35,954 nucleotides of DNA from an uncultured Clostridia bacterium (GTDB lineage Bacteria; Bacillota; Clostridia; Oscillospirales; Oscillospiraceae), in contig CAMWQV010000002.1 of NCBI GenBank assembly GCA_947176425.1, positions 1 through 35,954 on the forward strand, written 5' to 3'. A program made the translations under genes and the position numbers. Shown here in pieces: positions 1-7,603 of this stretch (positions are counted from its first letter, which is position 1; each line of letters opens with the position of its first letter). The notes below the pieces were generated by a model. The model did not search any database and was not told the origin of the DNA. It saw nothing but the letters and a program-made list of their open reading frames with translations.

Positions 1-1
1 C

Positions 2-880
2 ACCGCCACCCCTGCTCCCAATGACGTCATGGAATTGGGCAATCACGCGGAGTTCCTGGGTATTATGTCATACTCGGAGATGCTGGCGATGTTTTTCGTC
101 CACGACGGAGGCCAAACCAGCAAATGGAGGCTGAAGGGACACGCGCAGGATGTGTTTTGGAAATGGATGGGCTCATGGGCTGTGGTGCTGGACAGCCCCG
201 CCACTCTGGGCTACTCTGCTGAGGGATACGACCTGCCAGCGCTGAACATCCACGAGATCATTGCAGATGGGGGCGAGGCGGTGACAGAAGCGCTGTCCCT
301 CACCCAACGGCGGCAGGCACGGAAGGAAACCCTGGCCCTGCGGTGTGCTGCTGCGGCAGAGCTGGTCAATTTCTCTGACGAGCAGTGGCTGGTCTGGTGT
401 GACCTGAACGCCGAGAGCGATGAGCTAACACGGCTCGTCACTGGCGCAGTGGAGGTCAAGGGCAGCGATAAGCCGGAGCACCGAAGCAGAGCTATGCTGG
501 GTTTTTCTATGGGGCTGGTGAAGTGCCTAGTGACCAAGCCCTCTATCGCCGGGTTCGGTATGAACTGGCAGCAGTGCCACAATATGATCTTTGTCGGCCT
601 GTCTGACAGCTATGAGCAATATTATCAGGCGGTGCGGCGGTGCTGGCGCTTTGGTCAGAAGCGGCCTGTGGATGTTTACATCGTTATCAGCAGTCGGGAG
701 GGCTGTGTGAAGGAGAATATCCAGCGCAAGCAGGCGGACTGCGAGCATATGCGCGACGCAATGGTGGCTCAGACAAAGGAGATCACTCAGAAGGAACTGC
801 AAAGCACCTGCCGGCTTGCCACCCCATACCGGCCCTGCACCGATCTTCATCTGCCAGACTGGAGGGAGTTTTCAGCTTGA
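2..880 (+). CDS. SNF2-family DNA helicase, C-terminal half (5' truncated by window)
   Basis: The frame is open from the first bases of the window, so the N-terminal ATPase half lies upstream; an ATG at 29 is internal. The visible part begins with TATPAPND, matching SNF2 motif III (TGTPxPN). Near the C-terminus GFGMNWQQCHNM followed by QAVRRCWRFGQKRPVDVY matches motifs V and VI of the second RecA-like lobe. Phage proteins of this type are thought to be dsDNA translocases or helicases acting in replication or recombination. The stop TGA (878-880) overlaps the TTG start of the methyltransferase, so the two are translationally coupled. A second, separate SNF2 protein lies at 4825-6216, so the phage carries two. 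Family assignment is confident; substrate and role are not visible. Confidence 0.88.
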   Translation, partial: TATPAPNDVMELGNHAEFLGIMSYSEMLAMFFVHDGGQTSKWRLKGHAQDVFWKWMGSWAVVLDSPATLGYSAEGYDLPALNIHEIIADGGEAVTEALSLTQRRQARKETLALRCAAAAELVNFSDEQWLVWCDLNAESDELTRLVTGAVEVKGSDKPEHRSRAMLGFSMGLVKCLVTKPSIAGFGMNWQQCHNMIFVGLSDSYEQYYQAVRRCWRFGQKRPVDVYIVISSREGCVKENIQRKQADCEHMRDAMVAQTKEITQKELQSTCRLATPYRPCTDLHLPDWREFSA

Positions 881-1830
881 ATGTATTAGACCAGAGCGTC
901 AGCGAACGCTTTACCCTCTACCAGGGGGACTGTGTGGAAGTGCTGCATGGTATCCCTGACAACACTATCCACTACTCCATCTTTTCCCCGCCCTTTGCCA
1001 GCCTCTACACCTACTCGGACAGCGACAGGGACATGGGGAACTGCAAAGACGACGCTGAGTTTCAGCAGCACTTTTCCTTCCTGATCGCCGAGCTGTACCG
1101 GGTCATCCTGGCTGGGCGGCTGGTGTCGGTCCACTGTATGAACCTCCCGGCCATGAAGAGCCGGGACGGATTCATTGGTGTGAAGGACTTTCGCGGCGAT
1201 ATCATCCGCTTGTTCACCGAAGGCGGCTTCATCTATCACAGTGAGGTATGCATCTGGAAGAACCCAGTCACCGAGATGCAGCGCACCAAGGCACTGGGCC
1301 TGCTTCACAAGCAGATCCGCAAGGACAGCGCTATGAGCCGCCAGGGCCTACCTGACTACGTGGTCACCTTCCGCAAGCCAGGTGAGAATACCGCGCCCAT
1401 ATCCCACACGATGGAGCAGTTCCCCGTGGACGTGTGGCAGCGGTACGCCTCTCCTGTGTGGATGGACATTCGCCAGAGCAACACCCTCCAGCGCAAATCT
1501 GCGCGAGACGAGAAGGACGAAAAACATATTTGTCCTCTCCAGCTGGACTTGATCGAGCGCTGCATCGATCTGTGGACTAATTTGGGTGACATCGTGCTGG
1601 ACCCGTTCTGCGGTATCGGTTCTGTGCCCTATCAGGCGGTCCTCATGGGCCGCCGCGGGCTGGGAGTGGAGCTGAAGGACACCTACTACCAGCAGTCGGT
1701 GAAAAACCTCCAGGCGGCGGAGCAGGAGGTGAATGGGAAAATTGGATTGGACCAGGTGCGCTGCCGCTGTCCGAACTGCGGAGTGAAGGTACCGGGTAAG
1801 GTCTGTTCCATCTGCGGGACGGAAGTTTAG
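877..1830 (+). CDS. DNA methyltransferase (N4-cytosine/N6-adenine type) with C-terminal zinc ribbon
   Basis: The 317-residue product has SPPF at about residues 37-40 (catalytic motif IV) followed far downstream by DPFCGIGS at about 242-249 (SAM-binding motif I). This order is typical of beta-class amino-methyltransferases. SPPF/SPPY rather than DPPY leans towards N4-cytosine but does not prove it. The last 22 residues contain CxCPxC...CSIC, a probable zinc ribbon for DNA or protein contact. The start is TTG at 877, preceded by GGAGGG at 861-866 with good spacing, and it overlaps the stop of the upstream helicase. An upstream ATG at 640 in this frame would bury the gene deep in the helicase and is rejected. 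No cognate restriction endonuclease is visible, so it is probably an orphan phage methylase protecting phage DNA. Confidence 0.9.
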   Translation: MNVLDQSVSERFTLYQGDCVEVLHGIPDNTIHYSIFSPPFASLYTYSDSDRDMGNCKDDAEFQQHFSFLIAELYRVILAGRLVSVHCMNLPAMKSRDGFIGVKDFRGDIIRLFTEGGFIYHSEVCIWKNPVTEMQRTKALGLLHKQIRKDSAMSRQGLPDYVVTFRKPGENTAPISHTMEQFPVDVWQRYASPVWMDIRQSNTLQRKSARDEKDEKHICPLQLDLIERCIDLWTNLGDIVLDPFCGIGSVPYQAVLMGRRGLGVELKDTYYQQSVKNLQAAEQEVNGKIGLDQVRCRCPNCGVKVPGKVCSICGTEV

Positions 1831-1842
1831 GAGGTGCGGGCC

Positions 1843-4140
1843 GTGCAGCACGACCGCAAAATAACCATATCCATCGGCAACAGCCGCAAGTCCGTGAACT
1901 GGACCCCGGCGACTATGCTGATCTCGGAGTTCTACGCCCGGCTCCAGATCCCTACCAGAGGAACGGAGACGCTGGCGGAATATCTCAACATGAAGAAGGG
2001 CCAGCAGGATGAGCTGAAGGACTGCAACGGCGGCTTTGTGGCCGGCGCGCTGTCCGGCCCCCGCCGCAAGGCCAACGCAGTCACCGGGCGGGATATCATC
2101 ACCTTGGACCTGGATAACATTCCCGCGGGGGGCACGGAGGACGTGCTGCGCCGGGTGGAGGGGCTGGGCTGCGGCTACTGCGTCTATTCCACCCGCAAGC
2201 ACAGCTCAGCGGCCCCAAGGCTTCGAGTTCTCCTGCCACTTGACCGCACGGCGACGGCGGACGAGTACGAGCCCCTGGCTCGTAAGATGGCCGAGTACAT
2301 CGGTCTGGAGCTGGCTGACCCTACCACATTCCAGGTCTCCCGGCTCATGTACTGGGCGTCCTGCTGCGCCGACAGCCAATATGTCTACACGTGGCAGGAT
2401 AAGCCCCTCCTATCTGCCGATGGCCTGCTGGCCCAGTATGCGGACTGGCGGGACTGCCGCTTGTGGCCCCAGGTGCCAGGGGCTGTGAGCCTGCCTAAGC
2501 TGGCAGTGAAGCAGGGCGACCCGGAGGCCAAGAGCGGCGTTGTGGGGGCGTTCTGCCGCACTTATGACGTGTACAGGGCCATGGACGAGCTGATCCCCGG
2601 CGTGTATGAACCGGTGGACAATATGCCGGGGCGGTACACCTACCTTGGCGGGTCTACAACGGGCGGGGCCGTGGCCTACGACGATGGCAAATTCCTCTAC
2701 AGCCACCACGCAACTGACCCATGCAGCGGGCGGCTGGTGAACGCCTTTGACCTGGTGCGGCTGCACAAATTTGGGGAGATGGACGACGAGGCTCAGCCGG
2801 GGACACCTACGGTACGGATGCCCAGCTATCTCGCTATGTGTGAGTATGCTAAGCAAGACGATGGAGTAGCGGAGCTGATGGCTCGTGAACTAGTGACGGC
2901 GGTGGAGGACTTCCAGGGTGTAACCGACGAGACCGCACTGATGGAACTGGGAAAACGGGCAGGCGATAATCTGTCAGAATCCATTGTCACCACTGCGTTG
3001 AGGGCGTTCGATATTCAGGTCCGAAAAAACCTCATTACAGGAAAAGCAGAGATCATCGGAATGCCCCGCAAATACTCCAAGGAGGAGGCTGCGAATACCC
3101 TCCCCGTCTATTTGATGGACAAGCTGAAAGCAGTCGGTGTGAAGGGCGTGACGAAAACATCTGTAGCGGACTATTTGGCAAATATTGTGGACGTGGGGCG
3201 CTATAACCCGGTGCTGGATATGCTGCATAACACCGTGTGGGATGGGGTGTCCAGGTTCCCGGTGCTGCTGAAGATCATCACAGTATCGCCGGATAGTTTC
3301 CACGCGGTGTTGGTTAAAAAGTGGCTCATTCAGTGCGTGGCGTTGGCCCATAACGAGCCAGGGCACTTGCAGGCAGCGGATGGCGTGCTGGTTCTCCAAG
3401 GGGACCAGCGCATCGGTAAAACGCACTTTTTCCGGAGGCTTGCAATTTGGGAAGACTGGATCGCGGAAGGCGTTTCACTGGATATGCGCAACAAAGACGA
3501 TATTATACGGGCGACGGGGGCCTGGATCACCGAGCTAGGGGAGCTGGACAGCACCTTAAAGCGGGAACAGGCCAGCTTAAAGGCATTTATTACACAGCGG
3601 ATGGACTCCATTAGAGCGCCTTATGCGCGGTCAGAGACCAACCGGCCACGGAGGACTTCTTTCTGCGCCACGGTGAATCCGGGGGTGTTCCTCCGGGATG
3701 ATACCGGTGGAAACCGCTGGTGGACTGTGCCAGTTGGAAATATCGACACTCAGGCGCTGATTGAGCTGCCAGATTCCTGGTTCATCCAGCTGTGGGCCGA
3801 GGTCATGATGTGGTGGAAGCAAAATCCGCAGGGATTCCGGCTGACACGTGCGGAGCAGGCGGAGCTTGGCCGGGTAAATCAGGTTTATCAGGAGCCGCTG
3901 GCAGGGGAGGAGGAGCTTCGCTCCCTGTTAGATTTTGAGCTGCCGCTGGAGCACTGGACGCGCTATTCAGCATCAGAAATCAAGAAGCGTTTCTTCTGTG
4001 GAGACCGGACAACGTCGGCACAAATTGGCAGATTATTAATGAAATTGGCCCGTGAAGACAAACGAATAAAATGTATAAATATTCACAATATCAAAAAATA
4101 TATACTGCCTGTCAAAAGCGATTTTAGCACCAAAGGTTAG
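1843..4140 (+). CDS. Primase/helicase of the virulence-associated E (VapE/VirE) family
   Basis: The 765-residue protein has an N-terminal region with TLDLDN near residues 87-92 and a later PRLRVLLPL segment, resembling primase-polymerase folds. Its C-terminal half is a VapE-type P-loop ATPase: GDQRIGKT (Walker A) at about residues 520-527, then WITELGELD (Walker-B-like) and CATVNP...GNRWW, hallmarks of the family. Such proteins act as replication primase-helicases in many Firmicutes phages and satellite islands. I chose GTG 1843 because AGGAGG at 1829-1834 sits 8 nt upstream; GTG 1834 would lie inside that RBS. The 3' end of the gene is markedly more AT-rich than the rest, and its last codons form part of the decamer repeat of the 4135-4275 palindrome. 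Confidence 0.9.
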   Translation: MQHDRKITISIGNSRKSVNWTPATMLISEFYARLQIPTRGTETLAEYLNMKKGQQDELKDCNGGFVAGALSGPRRKANAVTGRDIITLDLDNIPAGGTEDVLRRVEGLGCGYCVYSTRKHSSAAPRLRVLLPLDRTATADEYEPLARKMAEYIGLELADPTTFQVSRLMYWASCCADSQYVYTWQDKPLLSADGLLAQYADWRDCRLWPQVPGAVSLPKLAVKQGDPEAKSGVVGAFCRTYDVYRAMDELIPGVYEPVDNMPGRYTYLGGSTTGGAVAYDDGKFLYSHHATDPCSGRLVNAFDLVRLHKFGEMDDEAQPGTPTVRMPSYLAMCEYAKQDDGVAELMARELVTAVEDFQGVTDETALMELGKRAGDNLSESIVTTALRAFDIQVRKNLITGKAEIIGMPRKYSKEEAANTLPVYLMDKLKAVGVKGVTKTSVADYLANIVDVGRYNPVLDMLHNTVWDGVSRFPVLLKIITVSPDSFHAVLVKKWLIQCVALAHNEPGHLQAADGVLVLQGDQRIGKTHFFRRLAIWEDWIAEGVSLDMRNKDDIIRATGAWITELGELDSTLKREQASLKAFITQRMDSIRAPYARSETNRPRRTSFCATVNPGVFLRDDTGGNRWWTVPVGNIDTQALIELPDSWFIQLWAEVMMWWKQNPQGFRLTRAEQAELGRVNQVYQEPLAGEEELRSLLDFELPLEHWTRYSASEIKKRFFCGDRTTSAQIGRLLMKLAREDKRIKCINIHNIKKYILPVKSDFSTKG

Positions 4141-4275
4141 GGTAGGTTAGGGTAAATTCTATATAGAGCTAAAATTAAGAGTTTTAAGGGAAAATAAGAA
4201 AACAGAGAAAACCTATAAAGTCTTTAAAACCTTAATTTACGGGCTATAAGAAAAATACCCTAACCCACCCTAACA
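4135..4275. repeat. Nested AT-rich palindrome with GGTTAGGGTA decamers (candidate origin or control element)
   Basis: The left arm is two perfect tandem copies of GGTTAGGGTA (4135-4144, 4145-4154). The right arm is the inverted counterpart: TACCCTAACC (4256-4265, exact) and CACCCTAACA (4266-4275, 8 of 10). Inside lies a second imperfect inverted pair, AAATTAAGAGTTTTAAGG (4172-4189) against CTTTAAAACCTTAATTT (4222-4238). The interior is very AT-rich in an otherwise GC-rich genome. The element fills most of the 164-nt gap after the primase/helicase gene. Iterated repeats next to an AT-rich stretch beside a replication initiator fit an origin, but a folded RNA, a regulator-binding site or a mobile palindrome are also possible. 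Confidence 0.75.
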
Positions 4276-4304
4276 CAGAAGCAATTGAAAGGAAGAAATT
4301 TAGC

Positions 4305-4541
4305 ATGAAAGATTTACGAGATTATCTGTGGAAAGGTCTGGATTTGAAGAATTTTGCAGTGGTTGCGATATGGCCTCAAAACAAAAAGGAGGCAGTGATC
4401 TTTATGCGGTATCGAGGGCCGCGGGAAGACCCTTATCCGTGGTGCATTGAGTATCGAGGTAATGGCCACTATTTCCAGACGCCAGGTGATGCAATAGACT
4501 ATTGCGAAAAACGAAAATTTATACAGGAGATACCGGTGTAA
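4305..4541 (+). CDS. Small phage protein of unknown function (78 aa)
   Basis: This 78-residue protein has no family I recognise. It is rich in aromatic residues (WKGLDL, AIWPQ, RYRGPREDPYPW) and ends close to GHYFQTPGDAIDYCEK. It is the first gene after the palindromic gap. A purine-rich GGAAG lies about 10 nt before the ATG. Its TAA stop (4539-4541) shares one base with the ATG of the VRR-NUC gene, so the two are probably translated together and may act in the same replication or recombination step. No signal peptide or membrane segment is evident. Confidence 0.65.
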   Translation: MKDLRDYLWKGLDLKNFAVVAIWPQNKKEAVIFMRYRGPREDPYPWCIEYRGNGHYFQTPGDAIDYCEKRKFIQEIPV

Positions 4542-4828
4542 TGCTTGAAAAAGACGTAGAGCGCTACCTCCGGGAGCAGGTCAAGAAAAAGCTGAGAGGT
4601 ATGGCGCTGAAATTCGTAAGTCCCGGATTGAGTGGGGTGCCGGACAGGGTGGTCCTGCTGCCAGGCGGGCGGGTGGCCTTTGTGGAAACCAAGGCTCCTG
4701 GTAAAAAGCTGAGAGCCTTGCAGGCGCATGTCTGTGGGATGATCGCCGCCATGGGCTTTGAGGTCCGGCAGATCGACACCCGGGCAGGCGTGGACGCGTT
4801 CATCCTGGAGATGGGGGCAGAACAGTGA
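4541..4828 (+). CDS. VRR-NUC domain nuclease
   Basis: The 95-residue protein carries SGVPDR followed by a short hydrophobic strand and FVETKAPGK. This is the PD-(D/E)xK catalytic core of stand-alone VRR-NUC proteins: the Asp of VPDR and the E-x-K of ETK are the predicted metal-binding and catalytic residues. About 90-100 residues is usual for phage versions. The start is ATG 4541, with AGGAG at 4525-4529; the longer frame from 4502 has no comparable signal. The gene overlaps both neighbours and is followed by the SNF2 helicase, an arrangement common in Firmicutes phages. That pairing suggests cooperation on branched or replicating DNA, possibly as a resolvase or nicking nuclease, which is inference. 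Confidence 0.9.
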   Translation: MLEKDVERYLREQVKKKLRGMALKFVSPGLSGVPDRVVLLPGGRVAFVETKAPGKKLRALQAHVCGMIAAMGFEVRQIDTRAGVDAFILEMGAEQ

Positions 4829-6216
4829 AGTACATACCCCACGAGTACCAGACCTACTGCATCCAGCGGGTGGTGGAAGATCCCGCAATTGGGCTGTTCC
4901 TTCGTCCTGGCCTGGGGAAGACAGTCATCACCCTGTCCGCCGTCAACATCCTGAAATATTTTCGCTGGCAGGTGTGCAAAGTGCTGGTGGTGGCACCCAA
5001 GAAGGTGGCTGAGGCCACTTGGAGCAAGGAGGCCGCCAAGTGGGACCACCTTCAGCACCTCCGTATTTCCGTGGTGCTGGGGTCCACCACACGGCGGGTC
5101 AGGGCACTCAATACCCCAGCGGACGTGTACATCATCAACCGGGAAAACGTGGAGTGGCTGGTGGACTACTACAGGCAGGCGTGGCCATTTGACATGGTGG
5201 TCCTGGACGAGAGTACCAGCTTCAAGAACCCAAGCAGTAAACGCTTCAAGGCTATGCGGCGGGTACGGCGGTTTGTGAAAAAGATGGTCCTCCTGACCGG
5301 AACACCGTCCTCCAAGGGGTTGATCGACCTGTGGGCGCAGGTGTACCTTCTGGACGGCGGGACCCGCTTGGGTCCAACACTGGGGGCGTACCGGGAGAGA
5401 TATTTTGACCCTGACCAGCGCAGCCGGACCCAGATCTTCAGCTACAAGGCCAAGGACGGTGCGGAGAGTGCGGTGTTGGCAGCCATCGCTGACATCTGCA
5501 TCTCCATGAAGGCGGAGGATTACTTACAGCTGCCGGAGAACATCTCCCACGAGGTCCCCATTATGCTGGACAGCAAAGCCAAAAAGGCGTATGAGAAATT
5601 TGAGCGCGACCTGCTGCTGGAGGTCGATGAAAACATCATCACCGCTGGCACTGCCGGAGTCCTGACCGGGAAACTCCTGCAATTCTGCAATGGAGCAGTG
5701 TATGGCAGCGAAGGCCAGATCGTGCCGGTGCATGACTGCAAGCTGGAGGCTTACATGGAGCTGCTGGAGCGCCTGGACGGAGAACCCGCACTGACGTTCT
5801 ACGGCTACCAGCACGACCGGGACCGCATTCTGGAGCGCTTGGCTAAGACCAAGCTGAGGGTGAGGGTCTACAAGGGCGTGGAGGACGAGGATGCCTGGAA
5901 CAGCGGCGAGGTGAACGTGCTGCTGGTGCATCCGGCGAGCTGCGCCTATGGACTGAACCTCCAGGCTGGTGGCCGTCATGTGGTGTGGTACGGTCTCAAC
6001 TGGTCCTTTGAGCTGAACGATCAGGGGAACTGCCGCCTGTGGCGGCAGGGTTCCCCTTACGACAAGGTTTTTATTCACTATCTGGTGGTGCAGGGCTGCG
6101 TGGATGAGGATGTCATGGCTGCTATTCGGGATCGGGCAGATACCCATGAGGCGGTTATGCGGGCCCTTAAAGCCAGAATACAGAAGGTCAAGGAGGAAAC
6201 CGACAATGATGGTTGA
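4825..6216 (+). CDS. SNF2-family DEAD/DEAH-type helicase, complete
   Basis: This 463-residue protein is a compact SNF2-like ATPase. Motif I is RPGLGKT at residues 27-33, motif II LDEST at about 127-131, motif III LTGTPSS at about 157-163. The second lobe has ASCAYGLNLQAG (motif V) and QGNCRLWRQGS (motif VI). The start is GTG 4825, overlapping the TGA of the nuclease gene by three bases. It is predicted to be a cytoplasmic ATP-dependent DNA translocase working with the adjacent VRR-NUC nuclease in replication or recombination. It is distinct from the truncated SNF2 protein at the window start, which has its own motif III-VI set. Confidence 0.93.
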   Translation: MKYIPHEYQTYCIQRVVEDPAIGLFLRPGLGKTVITLSAVNILKYFRWQVCKVLVVAPKKVAEATWSKEAAKWDHLQHLRISVVLGSTTRRVRALNTPADVYIINRENVEWLVDYYRQAWPFDMVVLDESTSFKNPSSKRFKAMRRVRRFVKKMVLLTGTPSSKGLIDLWAQVYLLDGGTRLGPTLGAYRERYFDPDQRSRTQIFSYKAKDGAESAVLAAIADICISMKAEDYLQLPENISHEVPIMLDSKAKKAYEKFERDLLLEVDENIITAGTAGVLTGKLLQFCNGAVYGSEGQIVPVHDCKLEAYMELLERLDGEPALTFYGYQHDRDRILERLAKTKLRVRVYKGVEDEDAWNSGEVNVLLVHPASCAYGLNLQAGGRHVVWYGLNWSFELNDQGNCRLWRQGSPYDKVFIHYLVVQGCVDEDVMAAIRDRADTHEAVMRALKARIQKVKEETDNDG

Positions 6217-6400
6217 TAGCTATAACATGGTGCACATGAGGGAGCTGGCGGCACCATTGGAGCCGCCAAACCTGCGGACAGGTGCAGGGCATGGGCATTT
6301 CAGAGTATTTGATTGGGAGATGCCCAAAAAGGACGCCTGGGTAAAGAAACGCAAGCTGGTGAAAATGCGCAAGGCTAGCAGAAAGAGGAACAGGACGTAG
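6206..6400 (+). CDS. Small basic protein of unknown function (64 aa)
   Basis: I place the start at ATG 6206 because AGGAGG (6191-6196) lies 9 nt upstream; the longer reading from 6104 would be buried in the helicase gene. The 64-residue product has a central GAGHGHFRVFDWEMPKK segment and a strongly basic tail (KKRKLVKMRKASRKRNR), which suggests nucleic-acid binding. No family is recognised. It overlaps the end of the helicase gene by 11 nt and precedes the other small genes leading to the late-gene switch. Confidence 0.65.
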   Translation: MMVDSYNMVHMRELAAPLEPPNLRTGAGHGHFRVFDWEMPKKDAWVKKRKLVKMRKASRKRNRT

Positions 6401-6414
6401 GAGGGAAGCAAAAA

Positions 6415-6567
6415 ATGAGCATTGTGACTGATAAGGACACCATTTTTGTTGATGAACTCATCCGGGAAAACGCTCGACTGACCGTCCAGCATGAAGCTGA
6501 CCATCAGATTATATTGGCGCTTTCAGATCGGGTGGAGCAGCTTGAGAAGGAGGTAGCTAACCAGTGA
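6415..6567 (+). CDS. Small coiled-coil-like protein (50 aa), unknown function
   Basis: A 50-residue reading frame starts at ATG 6415, preceded by GGAGGG at about 6400-6405, and ends at TGA 6565-6567. The product is acidic and probably helical: RENARLTVQHEADHQ and then SDRVEQLEKEVANQ, a pattern suited to a short coiled coil. Its stop overlaps the GTG start of the regulator gene (GTGA), so its position and RBS support it as real although it is short. No family is recognised. Confidence 0.6.
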   Translation: MSIVTDKDTIFVDELIRENARLTVQHEADHQIILALSDRVEQLEKEVANQ

Positions 6568-6959
6568 CCCTGAAAGAACTTTCCCAGCTTTACTACCTCA
6601 ACCGGGAGATCGAGATGGACCAGCACCGCCTTCGAGAGTTGGAGGCTAAGGCGCTGTCAGGTGCCCAGGTTATCACTGGGATGCCGCACGGTTCTGGAAC
6701 AGTTGACAAAGTAGGTGCTTTGGTGGCTGAGATGGCGGATGTATGGGAAATGATTGAAGCGAAGCTTCAAAGATGCTTACAGCAGCAAGTGAGTCTAGAG
6801 AAGTATATTTCAGGTATCGATGATAGCCTGACCCGGCAAATTTTTACCTATCGCTTTGTGGAAGGTTTGTCTTGGGAAAATGTAGCAGATAAAATTGGAA
6901 AAGGCTATACAGCTGTGAGTGTGCGACAGATAGCTTGTAGATACGTTAGAAAAAATTGA
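6564..6959 (+). CDS. Sigma-70 region-4-like phage regulator (DUF1492/ArpU-like)
   Basis: The 131-residue protein has a helical N-terminal half (REIEMDQHRLRELEAKAL) and a C-terminal segment, TRQIFTYRFVEGLSWENVADKIG, followed by a short recognition-helix-like tail. This layout matches the small sigma-region-4-like proteins (DUF1492, ArpU/RinA-like) found just before the terminase genes of Firmicutes phages, which are thought to switch on late transcription. The start is GTG 6564, overlapping the preceding stop. Its location right before the non-coding gap and terminase small subunit supports this role. The exact DNA site is not proven. Confidence 0.78.
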   Translation: MTLKELSQLYYLNREIEMDQHRLRELEAKALSGAQVITGMPHGSGTVDKVGALVAEMADVWEMIEAKLQRCLQQQVSLEKYISGIDDSLTRQIFTYRFVEGLSWENVADKIGKGYTAVSVRQIACRYVRKN

Positions 6960-6960
6960 A

Positions 6961-7003
6961 ATTGTCACACACGTCACAGCAGTTCTGTGGTATGCTATAT
7001 ACT
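6961..7003 (+). promoter_or_regulatory. Candidate late promoter / activator-binding region
   Basis: Two identical GTCACA hexamers lie at 6964-6969 and 6973-6978, nine bases apart, followed by the AT-rich stretch TATGCTATATACT (6991-7003) that offers -10-like hexamers (TATACT at 6998-7003). This is directly downstream of the sigma-like regulator and upstream of the terminase genes, where a regulated late promoter is expected. The spacing to a canonical -35 is imperfect, which would suit an activator-dependent promoter. The call rests on position and the repeated hexamer. Confidence 0.35.
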
Positions 7004-7012
7004 GAAAAAAGT

Positions 7013-7051
7013 AAGCCAGACGGTTCCTCTTGAGCGGGGACCGCCTGGCTT
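7013..7051 (+). terminator. Hairpin upstream of the terminase genes, terminator-like
   Basis: AAGCCAG (7013-7019) pairs with CTGGCTT (7045-7051). The stem continues as CGGTTCC against GGGACCG with one internal mismatch and a G-T pair, around a nine-base loop. An A-run precedes it and TTTGTGTTT follows, so it could terminate early transcription at low efficiency. Because it lies only 33 nt before the terminase small subunit and after the putative promoter, it may instead be a leader hairpin or part of a packaging site. Confidence 0.5.
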
Positions 7052-7084
7052 TGTGTTTCGGGTCGAGCGCAAGGAGAGGAGGAA

Positions 7085-7603
7085 ATGCCAAATAAAAAAA
7101 GTGAACAGCCGTGGGAGAGGCAAAAGGGAGAGAGCGCCCAGGCCTTTGAGGCATTTTTTCTTTACCTGGAAATGGGGGCGGACCGGACTCACCAAGCCGT
7201 ATCTCAAGAGTGTAGCAAAAGTATATCTTTAATCCGGCGTTGGAGCAGCGCCTATCACTGGGTGGAGAGGTGTCGAGCATGGGACAACCACCTCCAGCAC
7301 GAGGCCCAAAAAGCGGCAATTGCAGAAGCCAAGTCTATGACCCGCAGGCACATCAAAATGGCTCAGAAGATTCAAGATGCAGCTATGATTGCGCTGCAAA
7401 ATATGGGCAGCCGTATGGTGACACCACAGAATTTCGCCGCTGTTGTAAAACTCGCCGCTGAGTTGGAACGGGCAAATGTAGAGATCGAGGTAAAAACAAC
7501 AACCGAGGCAGTCAGCGGGGCACAGGAAACAGCAGGCCCAAACACCCTGGCCGATGCCATCAATGAGGCGTGGGAAAAACGGAGTGAAGAAGATGAGCCT
7601 TAA
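7085..7603 (+). CDS. Terminase small subunit
   Basis: The 172-residue protein has an N-terminal helix-turn-helix-like region (ADRTHQAVSQEC then SLIRRWSSAYHWVERCRAWD), a helical middle and an acidic C-terminus. This suits a small terminase that recognises phage DNA and presents it to the large subunit. The position directly before the large subunit, with the stop overlapping its start, supports the call. GGAGAGGAGG lies just before ATG 7085. Sequence similarity is at the level of general features, so the assignment relies partly on context. Confidence 0.85.
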   Translation: MPNKKSEQPWERQKGESAQAFEAFFLYLEMGADRTHQAVSQECSKSISLIRRWSSAYHWVERCRAWDNHLQHEAQKAAIAEAKSMTRRHIKMAQKIQDAAMIALQNMGSRMVTPQNFAAVVKLAAELERANVEIEVKTTTEAVSGAQETAGPNTLADAINEAWEKRSEEDEP

